DNA of 47,408 nt from Paracoccus sp. (in: a-proteobacteria) (GTDB taxonomy: Bacteria > Pseudomonadota > Alphaproteobacteria > Rhodobacterales > Rhodobacteraceae), in contig NZ_JAUNPC010000007.1 in NCBI RefSeq assembly GCF_030536915.1, positions 1 to 47,408 on the forward strand. Reading direction: 5' to 3'. A program made the translations under genes and the position numbers. Positions 1 to 9,204 of this stretch are shown piece by piece. The first letter of the stretch is position 1. Every line of letters begins with the position of its first letter. A model generated the notes under the pieces. It was not told the DNA's origin. It was given only the letters and a program-made list of their open reading frames with translations, and searched no databases.

Positions 1-223
1 ACGTATCTGAAAACCGCATGGACCGCGGCAGATACACAGAGTTCAGGATGCGCCCTAGGCCATTTGTCAACATGACCAGACTAGTCAAAGATAAAGAAAA
101 TCGGGCCGCCACATGCTACTGATGCCACGCCTGTAAAGTTTCTGCAGGCTGCAGCGCATGATATTCACAGGTATTCCGTGATATTTCCAGACAAAGGATT
201 ACGGACGGCTTGACCTGCAAGTG
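1..223. other. Intergenic stretch with no recognised gene
   Basis: This stretch is visibly richer in A and T than the rest of the window, and I see no convincing reading frame in it. It lies downstream of the minus-strand lytic transglycosylase gene. A short element, TGATATT, occurs twice between about 160 and 186. I cannot assign a function; it may belong to a regulatory region of a gene outside the window. Confidence 0.4.
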
Positions 224-706
224 TCAGCGCAGTCCGGTTGCTTCCAGCAGGCCCTTGCGCTTGGCCTCGTAGTAGTAGCCGCGGGAATACCATTTCACGG
301 CAGCATCATGGTTCCCGTCGGCGACCATATAGGCGCCGCGCAGGTATTTGACGCCATATCTCAGGTTGGTTTCCGCATCCAGCAACCCGGCAGGAGAACC
401 GCGATAACCCATCCCGCGCGCAGTCGCCGGAAGCATCTGCATCAGCCCGTAATAGGGACCGTTGCGGGCACCGGGGCGGTGGCGGCTTTCGCGGATGACG
501 ACGCGATGCACCAGTTCCTCGGGAACGCCATAAGCAGCCGAGTATTTCTGGATCAGCGTCCGAAGCTCGGGTGTCTCATTCGGATGCAGGGCGGCTTGGC
601 TGACGCGAGGCTGGACAAGATACATCTTGCCGGGTTCGCCGCCACCGCAAGCCGCAAGCACTGTAATCAGCGCCAGAGCGCCGATGCGGGTGATTGTGGG
701 GATCAT
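224..706 (-). CDS. Lytic transglycosylase lipoprotein (SLT family)
   Basis: Predicted outer-membrane or periplasmic lipoprotein that would cleave peptidoglycan glycan strands. From the ATG at 706 the protein has a short basic N-terminus, a hydrophobic stretch and the lipobox LAAC, with Cys20 as the lipidation site. The SLT goose-lysozyme-like domain covers about residues 50-145. Its catalytic Glu sits in the IRESRH segment, followed by the family motifs YGLMQMLPATA and NLRYGVKYL. An upstream in-frame start at 751 would put 15 residues ahead of the signal peptide, so I prefer 706, which has AGGAC just upstream. It is the last gene of the minus-strand block and is separated from lpd by a strong palindromic terminator, so it probably has its own promoter. 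Confidence 0.85.
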   Translation of the reverse strand: MIPTITRIGALALITVLAACGGGEPGKMYLVQPRVSQAALHPNETPELRTLIQKYSAAYGVPEELVHRVVIRESRHRPGARNGPYYGLMQMLPATARGMGYRGSPAGLLDAETNLRYGVKYLRGAYMVADGNHDAAVKWYSRGYYYEAKRKGLLEATGLR

Positions 707-875
707 CACTGTCCTGACGCATTCTGTTTTGATTGCGCCGGACGATACCAACCCCGTTCCATCGCACCAGCCTTAAAGCGAAACTCCGCCCCTATGGTGG
801 CTGCCATCGGCGGGAAGTCGCCGAGAAGTTGCAGGCCTTGGACTTTATTCTGGCCCGAATACCCCGTCAGAGGCC

Positions 876-901
876 AAGGCCGGGCTTAAGCCCGGCCTTT
901 T
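876..901 (-). terminator. Palindromic terminator after lpd
   Basis: A perfect 24-bp palindrome at 876-899, with GC-rich half AAGGCCGGGCTT, begins 10 bases after the lpd stop codon. The T-run lies on the plus-strand side (898-901), so on the minus strand the stem is preceded by A residues, as in a bidirectional terminator. It would close the suc-odh-lpd operon. Confidence 0.75.
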
Positions 902-909
902 CCATCCGA

Positions 910-2298
910 TCAGACGTGGATCGCCCCGTCGCCGCAGGCGAGTGCCGCTTCGCGCACTGCCTCGCTGATGGTCGGGTGGGCATGGCAGGTAAGCGCGACG
1001 TCCTGCGCGGCGGCGCCGAATTCCATCGCCACGCAGATCTCATGGATCATCTCGCCCGCGCCGGGGCCGATGATGTGGCAGCCGAGGATGCGGTCGGTGT
1101 CGGCATCCGCGATGATCTTCACGAAGCCTTCCGCCTGCAGCATCGCCTTGGCCCGCGCGTTGCCCATCAGGGGGAACTTGCCCACCTTGATCTTGCGCCC
1201 CGAGGCTTTCGCGTCTTCCTCGGTCAGCCCGACCGAGGCAACCTCGGGCGTGGTGTAGATGACGCCGGGGATCACGTCATAATTCACATGCCCGTGCTTG
1301 CCGGCGATGATTTCGGCCACGGCCATGCCCTCGTCCTCGGCCTTGTGGGCGAGCATCGGTCCGGGCACCGCGTCGCCGATGGCATAGACGCCGGGAACAC
1401 TGGTGACGAAGTGCTTGTCGATGGCGATCTGGCCGCGGTCGGTCAGTTGCACACCCAGCGCGTCGAGGCCGAGGCCGTCGTGATAGGGGCGGCGGCCGGT
1501 CGCGACCAGCACCACCTCGGCGTCGAGTGTCTGCGGCTCGCCGCCTTTCTTGGGCGTGTAGGTGACGGTTGCGCGGCCATCGGTAGCCTCGACCCCCGAG
1601 ACGGCTGCGCCCATGACGAACTTGAGGCCCTGCTTGGTCAGGATGCGTTGGAACTGTTTCTGCACTTCGGCGTCCATGCCGGGCGTGATGGCGTCGAGGT
1701 ATTCCACCACTGTGACTTGGGTGCCGAGACGGCTGTAGACCGAGCCGAGTTCCAGCCCGATCACGCCCGCGCCGATCACGACCATGGTTTCGGGGATCTT
1801 CTTCAGCGCCAGCGCGCCGGTGGAATCGACGACGATGCCGGCGTCATTGTCCACCTCGACGCCCTTCAGCGCCGTCGAGACCGACCCCGAGGCGATGACG
1901 ATGTTCTTCGTCTCATGCACCTGATCGCCGACCTGAACCTTGCCCGAGGCGGGGATGGAAGCCCAGCCCTTGAGCCAGTCGATCTTGTTCTTCTTGAACA
2001 GGAACTCGATGCCCTTGGTGTTGGTGCCGACCGTCTCGGCCTTGTAGGCCTGCATCCGGTCCCAGTCGATGTCGGCTGTCGCGTTCATCAGGCCGAGCTT
2101 CTCGAAGTTCTCGTGCATCTCGTGGGCCATGTGGCTGGCGTGCAGCAGCGCCTTGGACGGGATGCAGCCGACGTTCAGGCAGGTGCCGCCCAGCGTTTCG
2201 CGCCCTTCGACGCAGGCGACCTTCAGCCCCAGTTGCGCGGCGCGGATGGCGCAGACATAGCCTCCGGGGCCGGCGCCGATGACGATCAGATCATACAT
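910..2298 (-). CDS. lpd: Dihydrolipoyl dehydrogenase (E3 of 2-oxoglutarate dehydrogenase)
   Basis: FAD-dependent E3 that reoxidises the dihydrolipoyl groups of OdhB and passes electrons to NAD+. The 462-residue length is normal for the family. The FAD-binding motif GAGPGG is at residues 8-13 and the redox-active disulfide motif [13 protein letters not shown] contains Cys40 and Cys45. A second Rossmann motif [10 protein letters not shown] binds NAD. The C-terminal HAHPTISE motif holds the active-site His441 and Glu446. I chose the ATG at 2298, 16 codons inside the longest frame, because the protein begins there exactly at the FAD fold and AAGGA precedes it. It is the last gene of the sucC-to-lpd operon, after the MAPEG gene, so this E3 most likely serves the 2-oxoglutarate complex. 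Confidence 0.95.
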   Translation of the reverse strand: MYDLIVIGAGPGGYVCAIRAAQLGLKVACVEGRETLGGTCLNVGCIPSKALLHASHMAHEMHENFEKLGLMNATADIDWDRMQAYKAETVGTNTKGIEFLFKKNKIDWLKGWASIPASGKVQVGDQVHETKNIVIASGSVSTALKGVEVDNDAGIVVDSTGALALKKIPETMVVIGAGVIGLELGSVYSRLGTQVTVVEYLDAITPGMDAEVQKQFQRILTKQGLKFVMGAAVSGVEATDGRATVTYTPKKGGEPQTLDAEVVLVATGRRPYHDGLGLDALGVQLTDRGQIAIDKHFVTSVPGVYAIGDAVPGPMLAHKAEDEGMAVAEIIAGKHGHVNYDVIPGVIYTTPEVASVGLTEEDAKASGRKIKVGKFPLMGNARAKAMLQAEGFVKIIADADTDRILGCHIIGPGAGEMIHEICVAMEFGAAAQDVALTCHAHPTISEAVREAALACGDGAIHV

Positions 2299-2336
2299 CA
2301 CTCTGTCCTTGGTTGAACGGCCGGATCGGGGACTTC

Positions 2337-2390
2337 GCGCCCCCATCGTCGTATACGACGATCCCGGCGGGATATTTCGACGAAGAAGAA
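2337..2390 (+). repeat. Intergenic repeat, copy A (palindrome plus GGGATATTT...GAAGAAGAA)
   Basis: This copy holds an 18-bp perfect palindrome ATCGTCGTATACGACGAT (2345-2362), then a second small stem ATCCC-GGC-GGGAT, then ATTT and GAAGAAGAA. The same ordered elements recur at 34660-34712, and the GGGATATTT/GAAGAAGAA part recurs inverted at 34866-34888. The copy fills the gap between lpd and the MAPEG stop codon. The stem followed by ATATTT resembles a transcription terminator. Confidence 0.7.
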
Positions 2391-2391
2391 G

Positions 2392-2790
2392 TCACAGCAG
2401 CGCCACCAGGATCATCAGCATCGTGGCGAGGAAACCCACCCCGAAGATCAGCGAGCGCCAGGGCGACCAGCCGAGCGCATAGGCCGGGACATAGAGGATG
2501 CGGGCAATCAGGTAGACCCATGCGCAGGCGGCGGTGAAGCCGGTGTTGGACTGGGTGAACTGCACCAGCACCACGGCGATTGTGAAGAAGGCCAGCGCCT
2601 CGAAGTGGTTGTCCACTGCGCGACGCAGCCGCCCCGTGCGAGGCGAGAACTGCGGCTCGCCGTCACGCGGACCCACATTCCACTGCTGCATCCCGTCCCG
2701 GCCCATCGACCATCCGGCAAGCCCGATCTGGATCGCCTGCAGGATAGCGGCGAGGCCAAGCACCACCAGTTCCGGCGAGGGCGGGATCAT
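2392..2790 (-). CDS. MAPEG-family integral membrane protein
   Basis: Small membrane protein of the MAPEG superfamily (membrane-associated proteins in eicosanoid and glutathione metabolism). The 132 residues form four hydrophobic segments, at about 8-28, 62-85, 87-105 and 112-132. A polar loop with the GPRDG/PRTGRLRRAVDNHFE signature lies after the first helix and is typical of bacterial members. The specific substrate is unknown. Its ATG overlaps the stop codon of the upstream 86-aa gene by the four bases ATGA, so the two are probably translationally coupled. Its place between odhB and lpd is not explained by any known role in the 2-oxoglutarate complex. Confidence 0.8.
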   Translation of the reverse strand: MIPPSPELVVLGLAAILQAIQIGLAGWSMGRDGMQQWNVGPRDGEPQFSPRTGRLRRAVDNHFEALAFFTIAVVLVQFTQSNTGFTAACAWVYLIARILYVPAYALGWSPWRSLIFGVGFLATMLMILVALL

Positions 2791-3047
2791 GCCGTCTGCA
2801 CCACGTGATACTCGGCATCCTGCACGCCCGCGCGGCCGTTGAAGACCTGGCCCGCGCCCTGCAGATAGTCGAGTGCGCGCTTTCCGTCCGCGACCTGATA
2901 CAGCACCCAGACCCGGCCCGTTCCCTCGCGCCAGATCTGCAGCACCGTCAGCGAGGCATTGCCGCGGTCCTCGGCATCCGCGTCGAACTCGGCCCGGAAC
3001 TGGGCATAGTCGGCGATGTCGTAGCGGGCGATGAGCTGGTTGGTCAT
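2787..3047 (-). CDS. Small conserved-type cytosolic protein of unknown function
   Basis: This is an 86-residue soluble protein with no signal peptide or membrane segment. The alternation of a DYAQFRAEFD-type helix with beta-like stretches (LTVLQIWRE, RVWVLYQVAD) is compatible with a small dimeric alpha-beta barrel fold, but I do not recognise a named family. It follows odhB after 56 bases that contain a hairpin, has AAGGACC just before its ATG, and overlaps the MAPEG gene by ATGA. It is therefore a member of the suc-odh operon. Function is unassigned. Confidence 0.7.
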   Translation of the reverse strand: MTNQLIARYDIADYAQFRAEFDADAEDRGNASLTVLQIWREGTGRVWVLYQVADGKRALDYLQGAGQVFNGRAGVQDAEYHVVQTA

Positions 3048-3069
3048 GTCATGGTCCTTTCTTCGGATC

Positions 3070-3095
3070 GGGGCGTTCAGCGGTCCGAACGCCCC
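3070..3095 (-). other. Intercistronic hairpin after odhB
   Basis: Perfect 9-bp arms GGGGCGTTC and GAACGCCCC flank an 8-base loop directly after the odhB stop. On the minus strand it is followed by purines rather than a T-run, so an intrinsic terminator is doubtful. It could act as a 3' stabiliser of the odhAB message. Confidence 0.5.
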
Positions 3096-3103
3096 GGACC
3101 GGA

Positions 3104-4696
3104 TCAGAGGTCCATCAGCAGGCGACGTGGGTCTTCCAGCGCCTCCTTGACGCGCACGAGGAACGTCACCGCGCCCTTTCCGTCCACGATGCGGTGGTCG
3201 TAGCTGAGCGCCAGATACATCATCGGGCGGATCACGATCTGGCCGCCGACCACGACCGGACGATCCTGGATCTTGTGCATTCCGAGGATGCCTGACTGCG
3301 GCGGGTTCAGGATCGGCGAGGACATCAGCGAGCCGTAGACGCCGCCGTTCGAGATGGTGAAGGTGCCGCCCTGCATGTCGGCCATGGTCAGCTTGCCATC
3401 ACGGGCGCGGGCGCCGAGTTCACCGATCTCCTTTTCGATCCCGGCAAAGGACTTCTGGTCGGCGTCGCGGACGACCGGGACCACGAGGCCGTTCGGGGTT
3501 CCGACCGCCACGCCCATGTGGACGAAGTTCTTGTAGACCACGTCGCCGCCGTCGATCTCGGCGTTGACCTCGGGGACTTCCTTCAGCGCGTGGGAACAGG
3601 CCTTCACGAAGAAGGACATGAAGCCGAGCTTGACCTTGTGCTTCTTCTCGAACTGGTCCTTGTACTCGCTGCGGATGTCCATGATCGCCGACATGTCCAC
3701 CTCGTTGTAGGTGGTCAGCATCGCGGCGGTGTTCTGCGCGTCCTTGAGGCGGCGGGCGATGGTCGCGCGCAGGCGGGTCATCTTCACCCGCTCCTCGCGC
3801 CGCGAATCCTCGGCCGAGGAGGGCGCGCGCGGGGCGGGCGCGGGGGCAGGGGCCTCGGTGCGCTGGGGGGCGGGGGCGGAACCGGCGCGGGCCACGTCTT
3901 CCTTCATTACCCGGCCATCGCGGCCCGAGCCCTGGACCTGGTCGCGGCTGAGGCCGGCCTCGGCCAAGGCCTTCTTCGCGGAAGGCGCGTCCTCGACATC
4001 CGTCCGCAGGACCATCTGCTCGGGGCCGTCGCCGGGCGAGCCGACCTTGTCGGCCGCCTCGATGCGCTTGTCGGGGTCGCTGACCGGCTTGTCGCCCGGA
4101 CCCGCAAGGCCCGTGGCCCCGGCCGAGGACGCGCCTTCCGTGATGATCGCCAGTCGCGCCTTGGCGTCCACGGTCGCGCCTTCCTCGGCAAGGATCTCGG
4201 CCAGCACGCCCGAGGCGGGGGCGGGAACCTCGACCGACACCTTGTCGGTTTCCAGCTCGCACAGCATCTCGTCCTGCTGCACGGCATCGCCCGGCTTCTT
4301 GAACCAGGTGGCGACCGTCGCCTCGGTCACGCTTTCGCCCAGCGTGGGCACCATCACGTCAACGGATTTCCCGGCCATCTTCGGCTCACCCCTGTCTGCG
4401 GTCTGTTGGGCGGGCTGGGCCGCCGCGGTTGCATTGTCGCGCGGGGCGGATGCCGCCCCGGTCTCGTCGATCTGCGCCAGCAGCGCGTTCGGCCCCACCG
4501 TCTCGCCCTCGGCCGCGACGATCTCGGCCAGCACCCCGGCGGCGGGCGAGGGGACCTCGACCGTCACCTTGTCGGTTTCAAGCTCGCACAGCATCTCGTC
4601 CACCGCGACGGCATCGCCCGGCTTCTTGAACCAGGTGGCGATCGTCGCCTCGCTGACGCTTTCGCCCAGCGCAGGCACTCGGACTTCGGTGGTCAT
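3104..4696 (-). CDS. odhB: 2-oxoglutarate dehydrogenase E2 with two lipoyl domains
   Basis: Dihydrolipoyllysine-residue succinyltransferase, the core of the 2-oxoglutarate dehydrogenase complex. The 530-residue protein carries two consecutive lipoyl domains, at residues 1-78 with lipoyl-lysine Lys43 (ETDKV) and at 112-188 with Lys152. A flexible Ala/Pro-rich linker and a peripheral-subunit-binding domain (about 234-270) follow. The catalytic acyltransferase domain (about 300-530) contains SYDHRIVDG with His501 and Asp505. Most single-lipoyl OdhB proteins are about 400 residues, and the extra domain accounts for the added length. The ATG at 4696 begins directly at the first lipoyl domain, one base after the odhA stop, so expression is coupled to odhA. 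Its synonym is sucB. Confidence 0.95.
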   Translation of the reverse strand: MTTEVRVPALGESVSEATIATWFKKPGDAVAVDEMLCELETDKVTVEVPSPAAGVLAEIVAAEGETVGPNALLAQIDETGAASAPRDNATAAAQPAQQTADRGEPKMAGKSVDVMVPTLGESVTEATVATWFKKPGDAVQQDEMLCELETDKVSVEVPAPASGVLAEILAEEGATVDAKARLAIITEGASSAGATGLAGPGDKPVSDPDKRIEAADKVGSPGDGPEQMVLRTDVEDAPSAKKALAEAGLSRDQVQGSGRDGRVMKEDVARAGSAPAPQRTEAPAPAPAPRAPSSAEDSRREERVKMTRLRATIARRLKDAQNTAAMLTTYNEVDMSAIMDIRSEYKDQFEKKHKVKLGFMSFFVKACSHALKEVPEVNAEIDGGDVVYKNFVHMGVAVGTPNGLVVPVVRDADQKSFAGIEKEIGELGARARDGKLTMADMQGGTFTISNGGVYGSLMSSPILNPPQSGILGMHKIQDRPVVVGGQIVIRPMMYLALSYDHRIVDGKGAVTFLVRVKEALEDPRRLLMDL

Positions 4697-4697
4697 C

Positions 4698-7664
4698 TCA
4701 GGCTCCGATCGTGATGGCGTCGTGGACCAGCGTGTCCTGTTCGACCTTGTGGCGGCTGGCGAGGCCCGTCGCGACCGAGGCCTGCGCGACGCGGCCGACA
4801 TAGCGGGCGCGCGGATGGCTGGCGCCGACGCGGTTCAGGACCCATTCGAGGTTCGGTTCCACGAAGCTCCAGGCGCCCTGGTTCTTGGGTTCCTCCTGGC
4901 ACCAGACGATCTCGGCGTTCTTGAACCGCTCAAGCTCCTTGGACATCGACTGCGCGGGGAAGGGATAGAACTGTTCCAGCCGCAGCAGGTAGACGTCATC
5001 CGCCCCCGCCTCGTTCCGGGCCGCCAGCAGGTCGTAATAGACCTTGCCCGAGCAGATCACGACGCGGCGGATGCGGTCGTCGGGCGCCAGCTGGAAATCC
5101 ACCTTGCCGCGTTCCGCATCGTCATGCAGCACCCGGTGGAAGGTCGAGCCGGACTGGAACTCCTCGGCCGTGGAAACCGCCATCGGATGGCGCAGCAGCG
5201 ACTTGGGCGTCATCAGCATCAGCGGCTTGCGGAAGCTGCGGTGCAGCTGCCGCCGCAGGATGTGGAAGTAGTTGGCCGGAGTCGTCAGGTTGGCGACGAT
5301 CCAGTTGTCCTCGGCCGACATCTGCAGCCAGCGTTCCAGCCGGGCCGAGGAATGTTCCGGCCCCTGGCCCTCGAAGCCATGCGGCATCAGGACGACAAGG
5401 CCCGACATCCGCAGCCACTTCTTTTCGCCCGACGAGATGAACTGGTCGAACATGATCTGCGCGCCGTTGGCGAAGTCGCCGAACTGGGCTTCCCACATCA
5501 CCAGCGCGTTGGGTTCGGACAGCGAATAGCCGTATTCGAAGCCCAGCACCGCGTATTCCGACAGCATCGAGTCGATGACCTCATACCGCGCCTGACCCTC
5601 GCGGATGTGGTTCAGCGGGTAATGGCGGTCCTCGGTCGTCTGGTCCACGAAGGCAGAGTGACGCTGGCTGAAGGTACCGCGGGCGGAATCCTGCCCGGCC
5701 AGACGGACCGGATGCCCTTCGGCCAGCAGGCTGCCGAAGGCCAGCGCCTCGCCTGTGGCCCAGTCGAAGCCGCGCCCCGTCTCGAACATCTGCTTCTTGG
5801 CTTCCAGCAGCCGGCCTACGGTCCTGTGCATGTCGAAGCCGTCCGGTACCCGCGTCAGGGCCGCGCCGACCTGCGCCATGGTCTCGGCCGAGATGCCGGT
5901 CTCGCCGGGATGATAGTCCTCGCCCTCTGGCTTGAGGCCGGACCACTTGCCGTCCAGCCAGTCGGCCTTGTTGGGCTTGAAGACCTTTCCGGCCTCGAAC
6001 TCCTCGTTCAGATGCGCCTGGAAGGCGGCCTTCATGTCCTCGATCTCGCCTTCGGGGATCAGGCCGTCGCGGACCAGCCGCTCGGTGTAAAGCTGCAGCG
6101 TCGTCTTGTGGCTCTTGATCTGCTTGTACATCGCCGGGTTGGTGAACATCGGCTCGTCGCCTTCGTTGTGACCGAAGCGGCGGTAGCAGAAGATGTCGAT
6201 GACCACGTCCTTGCGGAACTTCTGCCGGAACTCGGTCGCGACACGGGCGGCGTGGACGACCGCCTCGGGGTCGTCGCCGTTGACGTGGAAGATCGGCGCC
6301 TCGACCATCAGGGCGATGTCGGTCGGATAGGGGCTGGTGCGGCTGAAATGCGGCGCGGTGGTGAAGCCGATCTGGTTGTTGACGATGATGTGGATCGTCC
6401 CGCCCGTGCGATGACCGCGGATGCCCGAAAGCTGCAGGCATTCCGCCACGACGCCCTGGCCCGCGAAGGCCGCATCGCCGTGCAGCAGGATGGGGATGAC
6501 GCTGGTGCGGTCGACGCGGTCGTTGTACTGGTCCTGCTTGGCGCGGACCTTGCCCAGCACCACCGGGTTCACCGCCTCAAGGTGCGAGGGGTTCGCGGTC
6601 AGCGACAGGTGGACCATGTTGCCGTCGAACTCGCGGTCCGACGAGGCGCCGAGGTGGTATTTCACGTCGCCCGAGCCGTCCACGTCCTCGGGCTTGAAGC
6701 TGCCGCCCTGGAACTCGTGGAAGATCGCGCGATAGGGCTTTTCCATCACGTTGGCCAGCACCGACAACCGGCCGCGGTGGGGCATGCCGATGGCGATCTC
6801 CTTCACGCCCAGCTGACCGCCGCGCTTGATGATCTGTTCCATCGCCGGGATCAGCGCCTCGCCGCCGTCAAGGCCGAAGCGCTTGGTCCCCATGTACTTC
6901 ACATGCAGGAACTTTTCGAAGCCCTCGGCCTCGACCAGCCGCTTCAGGATCGCCTTGCGGCCTTCCTGGGTGAAGGCGATCTCTTTCCCGTAGCCCTCGA
7001 TGCGTTCCTTCAGCCAAGCCGCCTGCTCGGGGTCCGAGATATGCATGAACTGCAGCGCGAAGGTGCCACAGTAGGTCCGCTTCATCAGCTCGGTGATCTG
7101 GCGGATCGAGGCGACCTGCAGGCCCAGTACGTTGTCGATGAAGATCGGCCGGTCAAGGTCGGACGCGGTGAAGCCGTAGGTCGCCGGGTCAAGCTCTCCC
7201 AGCGGGGGCACCTCGCGAATGCCCAGCGGGTCGAGGTCCGCATGCAGGTGACCCCGGATGCGGTAGGCGCGGATCAGCATGATCGCGCGCACGCTGTCCA
7301 GCACGGCGCGGCGCAACTGCTCGTCCGACAGCGACACGCCCTTTTCGTCGGCCTTGGTGGTGATCTTCCTGATCGCGGCCTTGGCCTCGGCCTCGGTCGC
7401 CATCGGCCATTCGCCCGTCAGCGCGGCGGTGTTTTCATCCGCGGGCACCGGCGGCCAGTCGGGACGCGCCCAGCTTGCCCCCTGAGCGCCGCGGGTAGCG
7501 GTGGCCTCGCTGTCGCCGAGGCTGCGGAAATATTCGTCCCAAGCCTGATCGACGGCGGCCGGATCCTTCGCCCACTGGCCATAGAGCTGTTCCACGTAAG
7601 CCGCGTTGGCCCCCTGCAGGAAGGACGAATCGCGGAAGGCGGAGTTCGGGGATTGATCGTTCAT
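4698..7664 (-). CDS. odhA: 2-oxoglutarate dehydrogenase E1 component
   Basis: Thiamine-diphosphate-dependent decarboxylase that makes succinyl groups from 2-oxoglutarate and loads them on OdhB. The 988-residue length is typical. An N-terminal segment with the [14 protein letters not shown] type motif, conserved in E1o, is followed by the substrate and ThDP region [11 protein letters not shown], the ThDP-binding GDAAFAGQG...NNQIGFTT motif, and the C-terminal transketolase-like domain that includes FEYGYSL and [11 protein letters not shown] chose the ATG at 7664; the upstream 26 codons are basic and unlike the family N-terminus. It lies 109 bases after sucD, with a hairpin in that gap, and one base before odhB. 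Its synonym is sucA. Confidence 0.96.
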   Translation of the reverse strand: MNDQSPNSAFRDSSFLQGANAAYVEQLYGQWAKDPAAVDQAWDEYFRSLGDSEATATRGAQGASWARPDWPPVPADENTAALTGEWPMATEAEAKAAIRKITTKADEKGVSLSDEQLRRAVLDSVRAIMLIRAYRIRGHLHADLDPLGIREVPPLGELDPATYGFTASDLDRPIFIDNVLGLQVASIRQITELMKRTYCGTFALQFMHISDPEQAAWLKERIEGYGKEIAFTQEGRKAILKRLVEAEGFEKFLHVKYMGTKRFGLDGGEALIPAMEQIIKRGGQLGVKEIAIGMPHRGRLSVLANVMEKPYRAIFHEFQGGSFKPEDVDGSGDVKYHLGASSDREFDGNMVHLSLTANPSHLEAVNPVVLGKVRAKQDQYNDRVDRTSVIPILLHGDAAFAGQGVVAECLQLSGIRGHRTGGTIHIIVNNQIGFTTAPHFSRTSPYPTDIALMVEAPIFHVNGDDPEAVVHAARVATEFRQKFRKDVVIDIFCYRRFGHNEGDEPMFTNPAMYKQIKSHKTTLQLYTERLVRDGLIPEGEIEDMKAAFQAHLNEEFEAGKVFKPNKADWLDGKWSGLKPEGEDYHPGETGISAETMAQVGAALTRVPDGFDMHRTVGRLLEAKKQMFETGRGFDWATGEALAFGSLLAEGHPVRLAGQDSARGTFSQRHSAFVDQTTEDRHYPLNHIREGQARYEVIDSMLSEYAVLGFEYGYSLSEPNALVMWEAQFGDFANGAQIMFDQFISSGEKKWLRMSGLVVLMPHGFEGQGPEHSSARLERWLQMSAEDNWIVANLTTPANYFHILRRQLHRSFRKPLMLMTPKSLLRHPMAVSTAEEFQSGSTFHRVLHDDAERGKVDFQLAPDDRIRRVVICSGKVYYDLLAARNEAGADDVYLLRLEQFYPFPAQSMSKELERFKNAEIVWCQEEPKNQGAWSFVEPNLEWVLNRVGASHPRARYVGRVAQASVATGLASRHKVEQDTLVHDAITIGA

Positions 7665-7732
7665 GACGGACACCTGACCGGCTTGGCCTTGTGAAGGGCA
7701 GGGTCGTTTCGCCGCGCCCGGGGGAAAGTCTT

Positions 7733-7758
7733 GCCGCCCCAACCTAAGCCGGGGCGGC
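7733..7758 (-). other. Hairpin in the sucD-odhA intercistronic region
   Basis: Arms GCCGCCCC (7733-7740) and GGGGCGGC (7751-7758) enclose a 10-base loop, 15 bases after the sucD stop. No T-run follows on the minus strand. It may be an mRNA stability or partial attenuation element that sets different levels of sucCD and odhAB. Confidence 0.5.
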
Positions 7759-7773
7759 CGGTTATCAACAGCC

Positions 7774-8658
7774 TTAGCGGCCCATCGCCTTCAGCACGGC
7801 CTCGCCCAGGCCCGCGGGGCTGTCGGCGACGATGATGCCGGCGGCCTTCATGGCCTCGATCTTCGATTCCGCGTCGCCCTTGCCGCCCGACACGATCGCG
7901 CCCGCATGGCCCATGCGCCTGCCGGGGGGGGCGGTGCGGCCCGCGATGAAGCCTGCGGTCGGCTTCCAGCGGCCGCGCTTCTTCTCGTCGGCCAGGAACT
8001 GCGCCGCCTCTTCCTCGGCCGAGCCGCCGATCTCGCCGATCATGATGATCGACTCGGTCTCGTCATCGGCCAGGAACATCTCCAGCACGTCGATATGCTC
8101 CATCCCCTTGATCGGGTCGCCGCCGATGCCGACCGCCGAGGACTGGCCCAAGCCCACGTCCGAGGTCTGCTTGACCGCCTCATAGGTCAGCGTGCCGGAC
8201 CGCGAGACCACGCCCACGCGGCCGCGCTTGAAGATGGAACCGGGCATGATGCCGATCTTGCATTCGTCGGGCGTCATGATGCCGGGGCAGTTCGGCCCGA
8301 TCAGGCGGCTTGCGGAACCCTCAAGCGCGCGCTTGACCTTCATCATGTCCAGCACCGGGATGCCTTCGGTGATGCAGACGATCAGAGGCACCTGCGCGTC
8401 GATCGCCTCAAGAATCGAGTCCGCCGCGAAGGGCGGGGGGACGTAGATCACCGAGGCATTCGCGCCGGTCTTCTCCACGGCCTCGTGGACCGAGTTGAAG
8501 ACGGGCAGGTCCAGATGCGTGGTGCCGCCCTTTCCGGGGGTCACGCCGCCGACCATCTGCGTGCCATAGGCAATCGCCTGCTCGGTGTGGAAGGTCCCCT
8601 GCGAGCCGGTGATGCCCTGGGTGATGACGCGGGTCGTTTTGTCAACGAGAATGGCCAT
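7774..8658 (-). CDS. sucD: Succinyl-CoA synthetase alpha subunit
   Basis: Together with SucC it converts succinyl-CoA to succinate with formation of a nucleoside triphosphate. The 294-residue protein has the CoA-binding Rossmann fold at the N-terminus ([10 protein letters not shown], residues 16-25), the GPNCPG segment (121-126), and the phosphorylated active-site His251 in the [16 protein letters not shown] loop. The start ATG at 8658 is preceded by AAGGACACGG. It does not directly follow sucC as in most bacteria; a lipoprotein gene lies between them, 18 bases upstream of this start. Confidence 0.96.
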   Translation of the reverse strand: MAILVDKTTRVITQGITGSQGTFHTEQAIAYGTQMVGGVTPGKGGTTHLDLPVFNSVHEAVEKTGANASVIYVPPPFAADSILEAIDAQVPLIVCITEGIPVLDMMKVKRALEGSASRLIGPNCPGIMTPDECKIGIMPGSIFKRGRVGVVSRSGTLTYEAVKQTSDVGLGQSSAVGIGGDPIKGMEHIDVLEMFLADDETESIIMIGEIGGSAEEEAAQFLADEKKRGRWKPTAGFIAGRTAPPGRRMGHAGAIVSGGKGDAESKIEAMKAAGIIVADSPAGLGEAVLKAMGR

Positions 8659-8676
8659 TCCGTGTCCTTGTCGGTC

Positions 8677-9204
8677 TTACAGCTGGATACGCGCCAGCGT
8701 GATTTCATTGAAATGCGGGCCGAGGGAATTGCGCGCGATGGCTATCCCTTCGCTCGGCCCGACCTGCCAGATTTGATCCGTGCCACGGTCCTTGAGCAGC
8801 CTGGCCTGCGGAAACCACGCCGCCATCGACTTCTGGATTTCCGCGTTCTGCCCCGTCTGGGCACGGGCGCGGACGGCACATAGCTTGCCGTCCCTGGAAA
8901 TCCGGACCGCCGGGCGCGTGTCGTTCTCGACGAACTGCCGCAGCCCATTGCGCCAGCCGCCGTCGGGGACAAAGCCAGCCGCCCGGAGCCGCGTCGCGCG
9001 ATCATCCGCGTCGGTGCTGCCCTCAAGACAGAACCGCTCGAAGTTCCTGGTGAGGCTGCGGCCAGTTGCTTTCGGGACTGCGAGAAGCGGGGACGTATTG
9101 GCAAGCTCCTGCCGCTCGGCAAAGCTCGAGTCGTCCGTGGCGCAGGCGGTCAGGCCCGCCAGCGCGACAACCGCGAACATTGCCTTGAAAGCGGCGGGCA
9201 ACAT
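8677..9204 (-). CDS. Predicted lipoprotein of unknown function between sucC and sucD
   Basis: This 175-residue protein has a signal sequence ending in the lipobox LTAC, with Cys21 as the expected lipid anchor. A soluble domain of about 150 residues follows, containing two cysteines in the mature part. I recognise no family. The ATG at 9204 overlaps the sucC stop codon (TGATG), so ribosomes finishing sucC can reinitiate here; a GTG three bases upstream is an alternative start. The gene is inserted between the two subunits of succinyl-CoA synthetase and therefore is co-transcribed with a cytosolic enzyme although its product would be exported. Function is not assignable from sequence. Confidence 0.8.
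   Translation of the reverse strand: MLPAAFKAMFAVVALAGLTACATDDSSFAERQELANTSPLLAVPKATGRSLTRNFERFCLEGSTDADDRATRLRAAGFVPDGGWRNGLRQFVENDTRPAVRISRDGKLCAVRARAQTGQNAEIQKSMAAWFPQARLLKDRGTDQIWQVGPSEGIAIARNSLGPHFNEITLARIQL

Noticed and set aside
733-2316. 527-residue plus-strand open frame
   Set aside because: It is antisense to lpd, which has all E3 catalytic motifs.
3711-7694. 1327-residue plus-strand open frame
   Set aside because: It is a shadow of odhA and odhB on the opposite strand; it has no family motifs and arises from GC-rich third positions.
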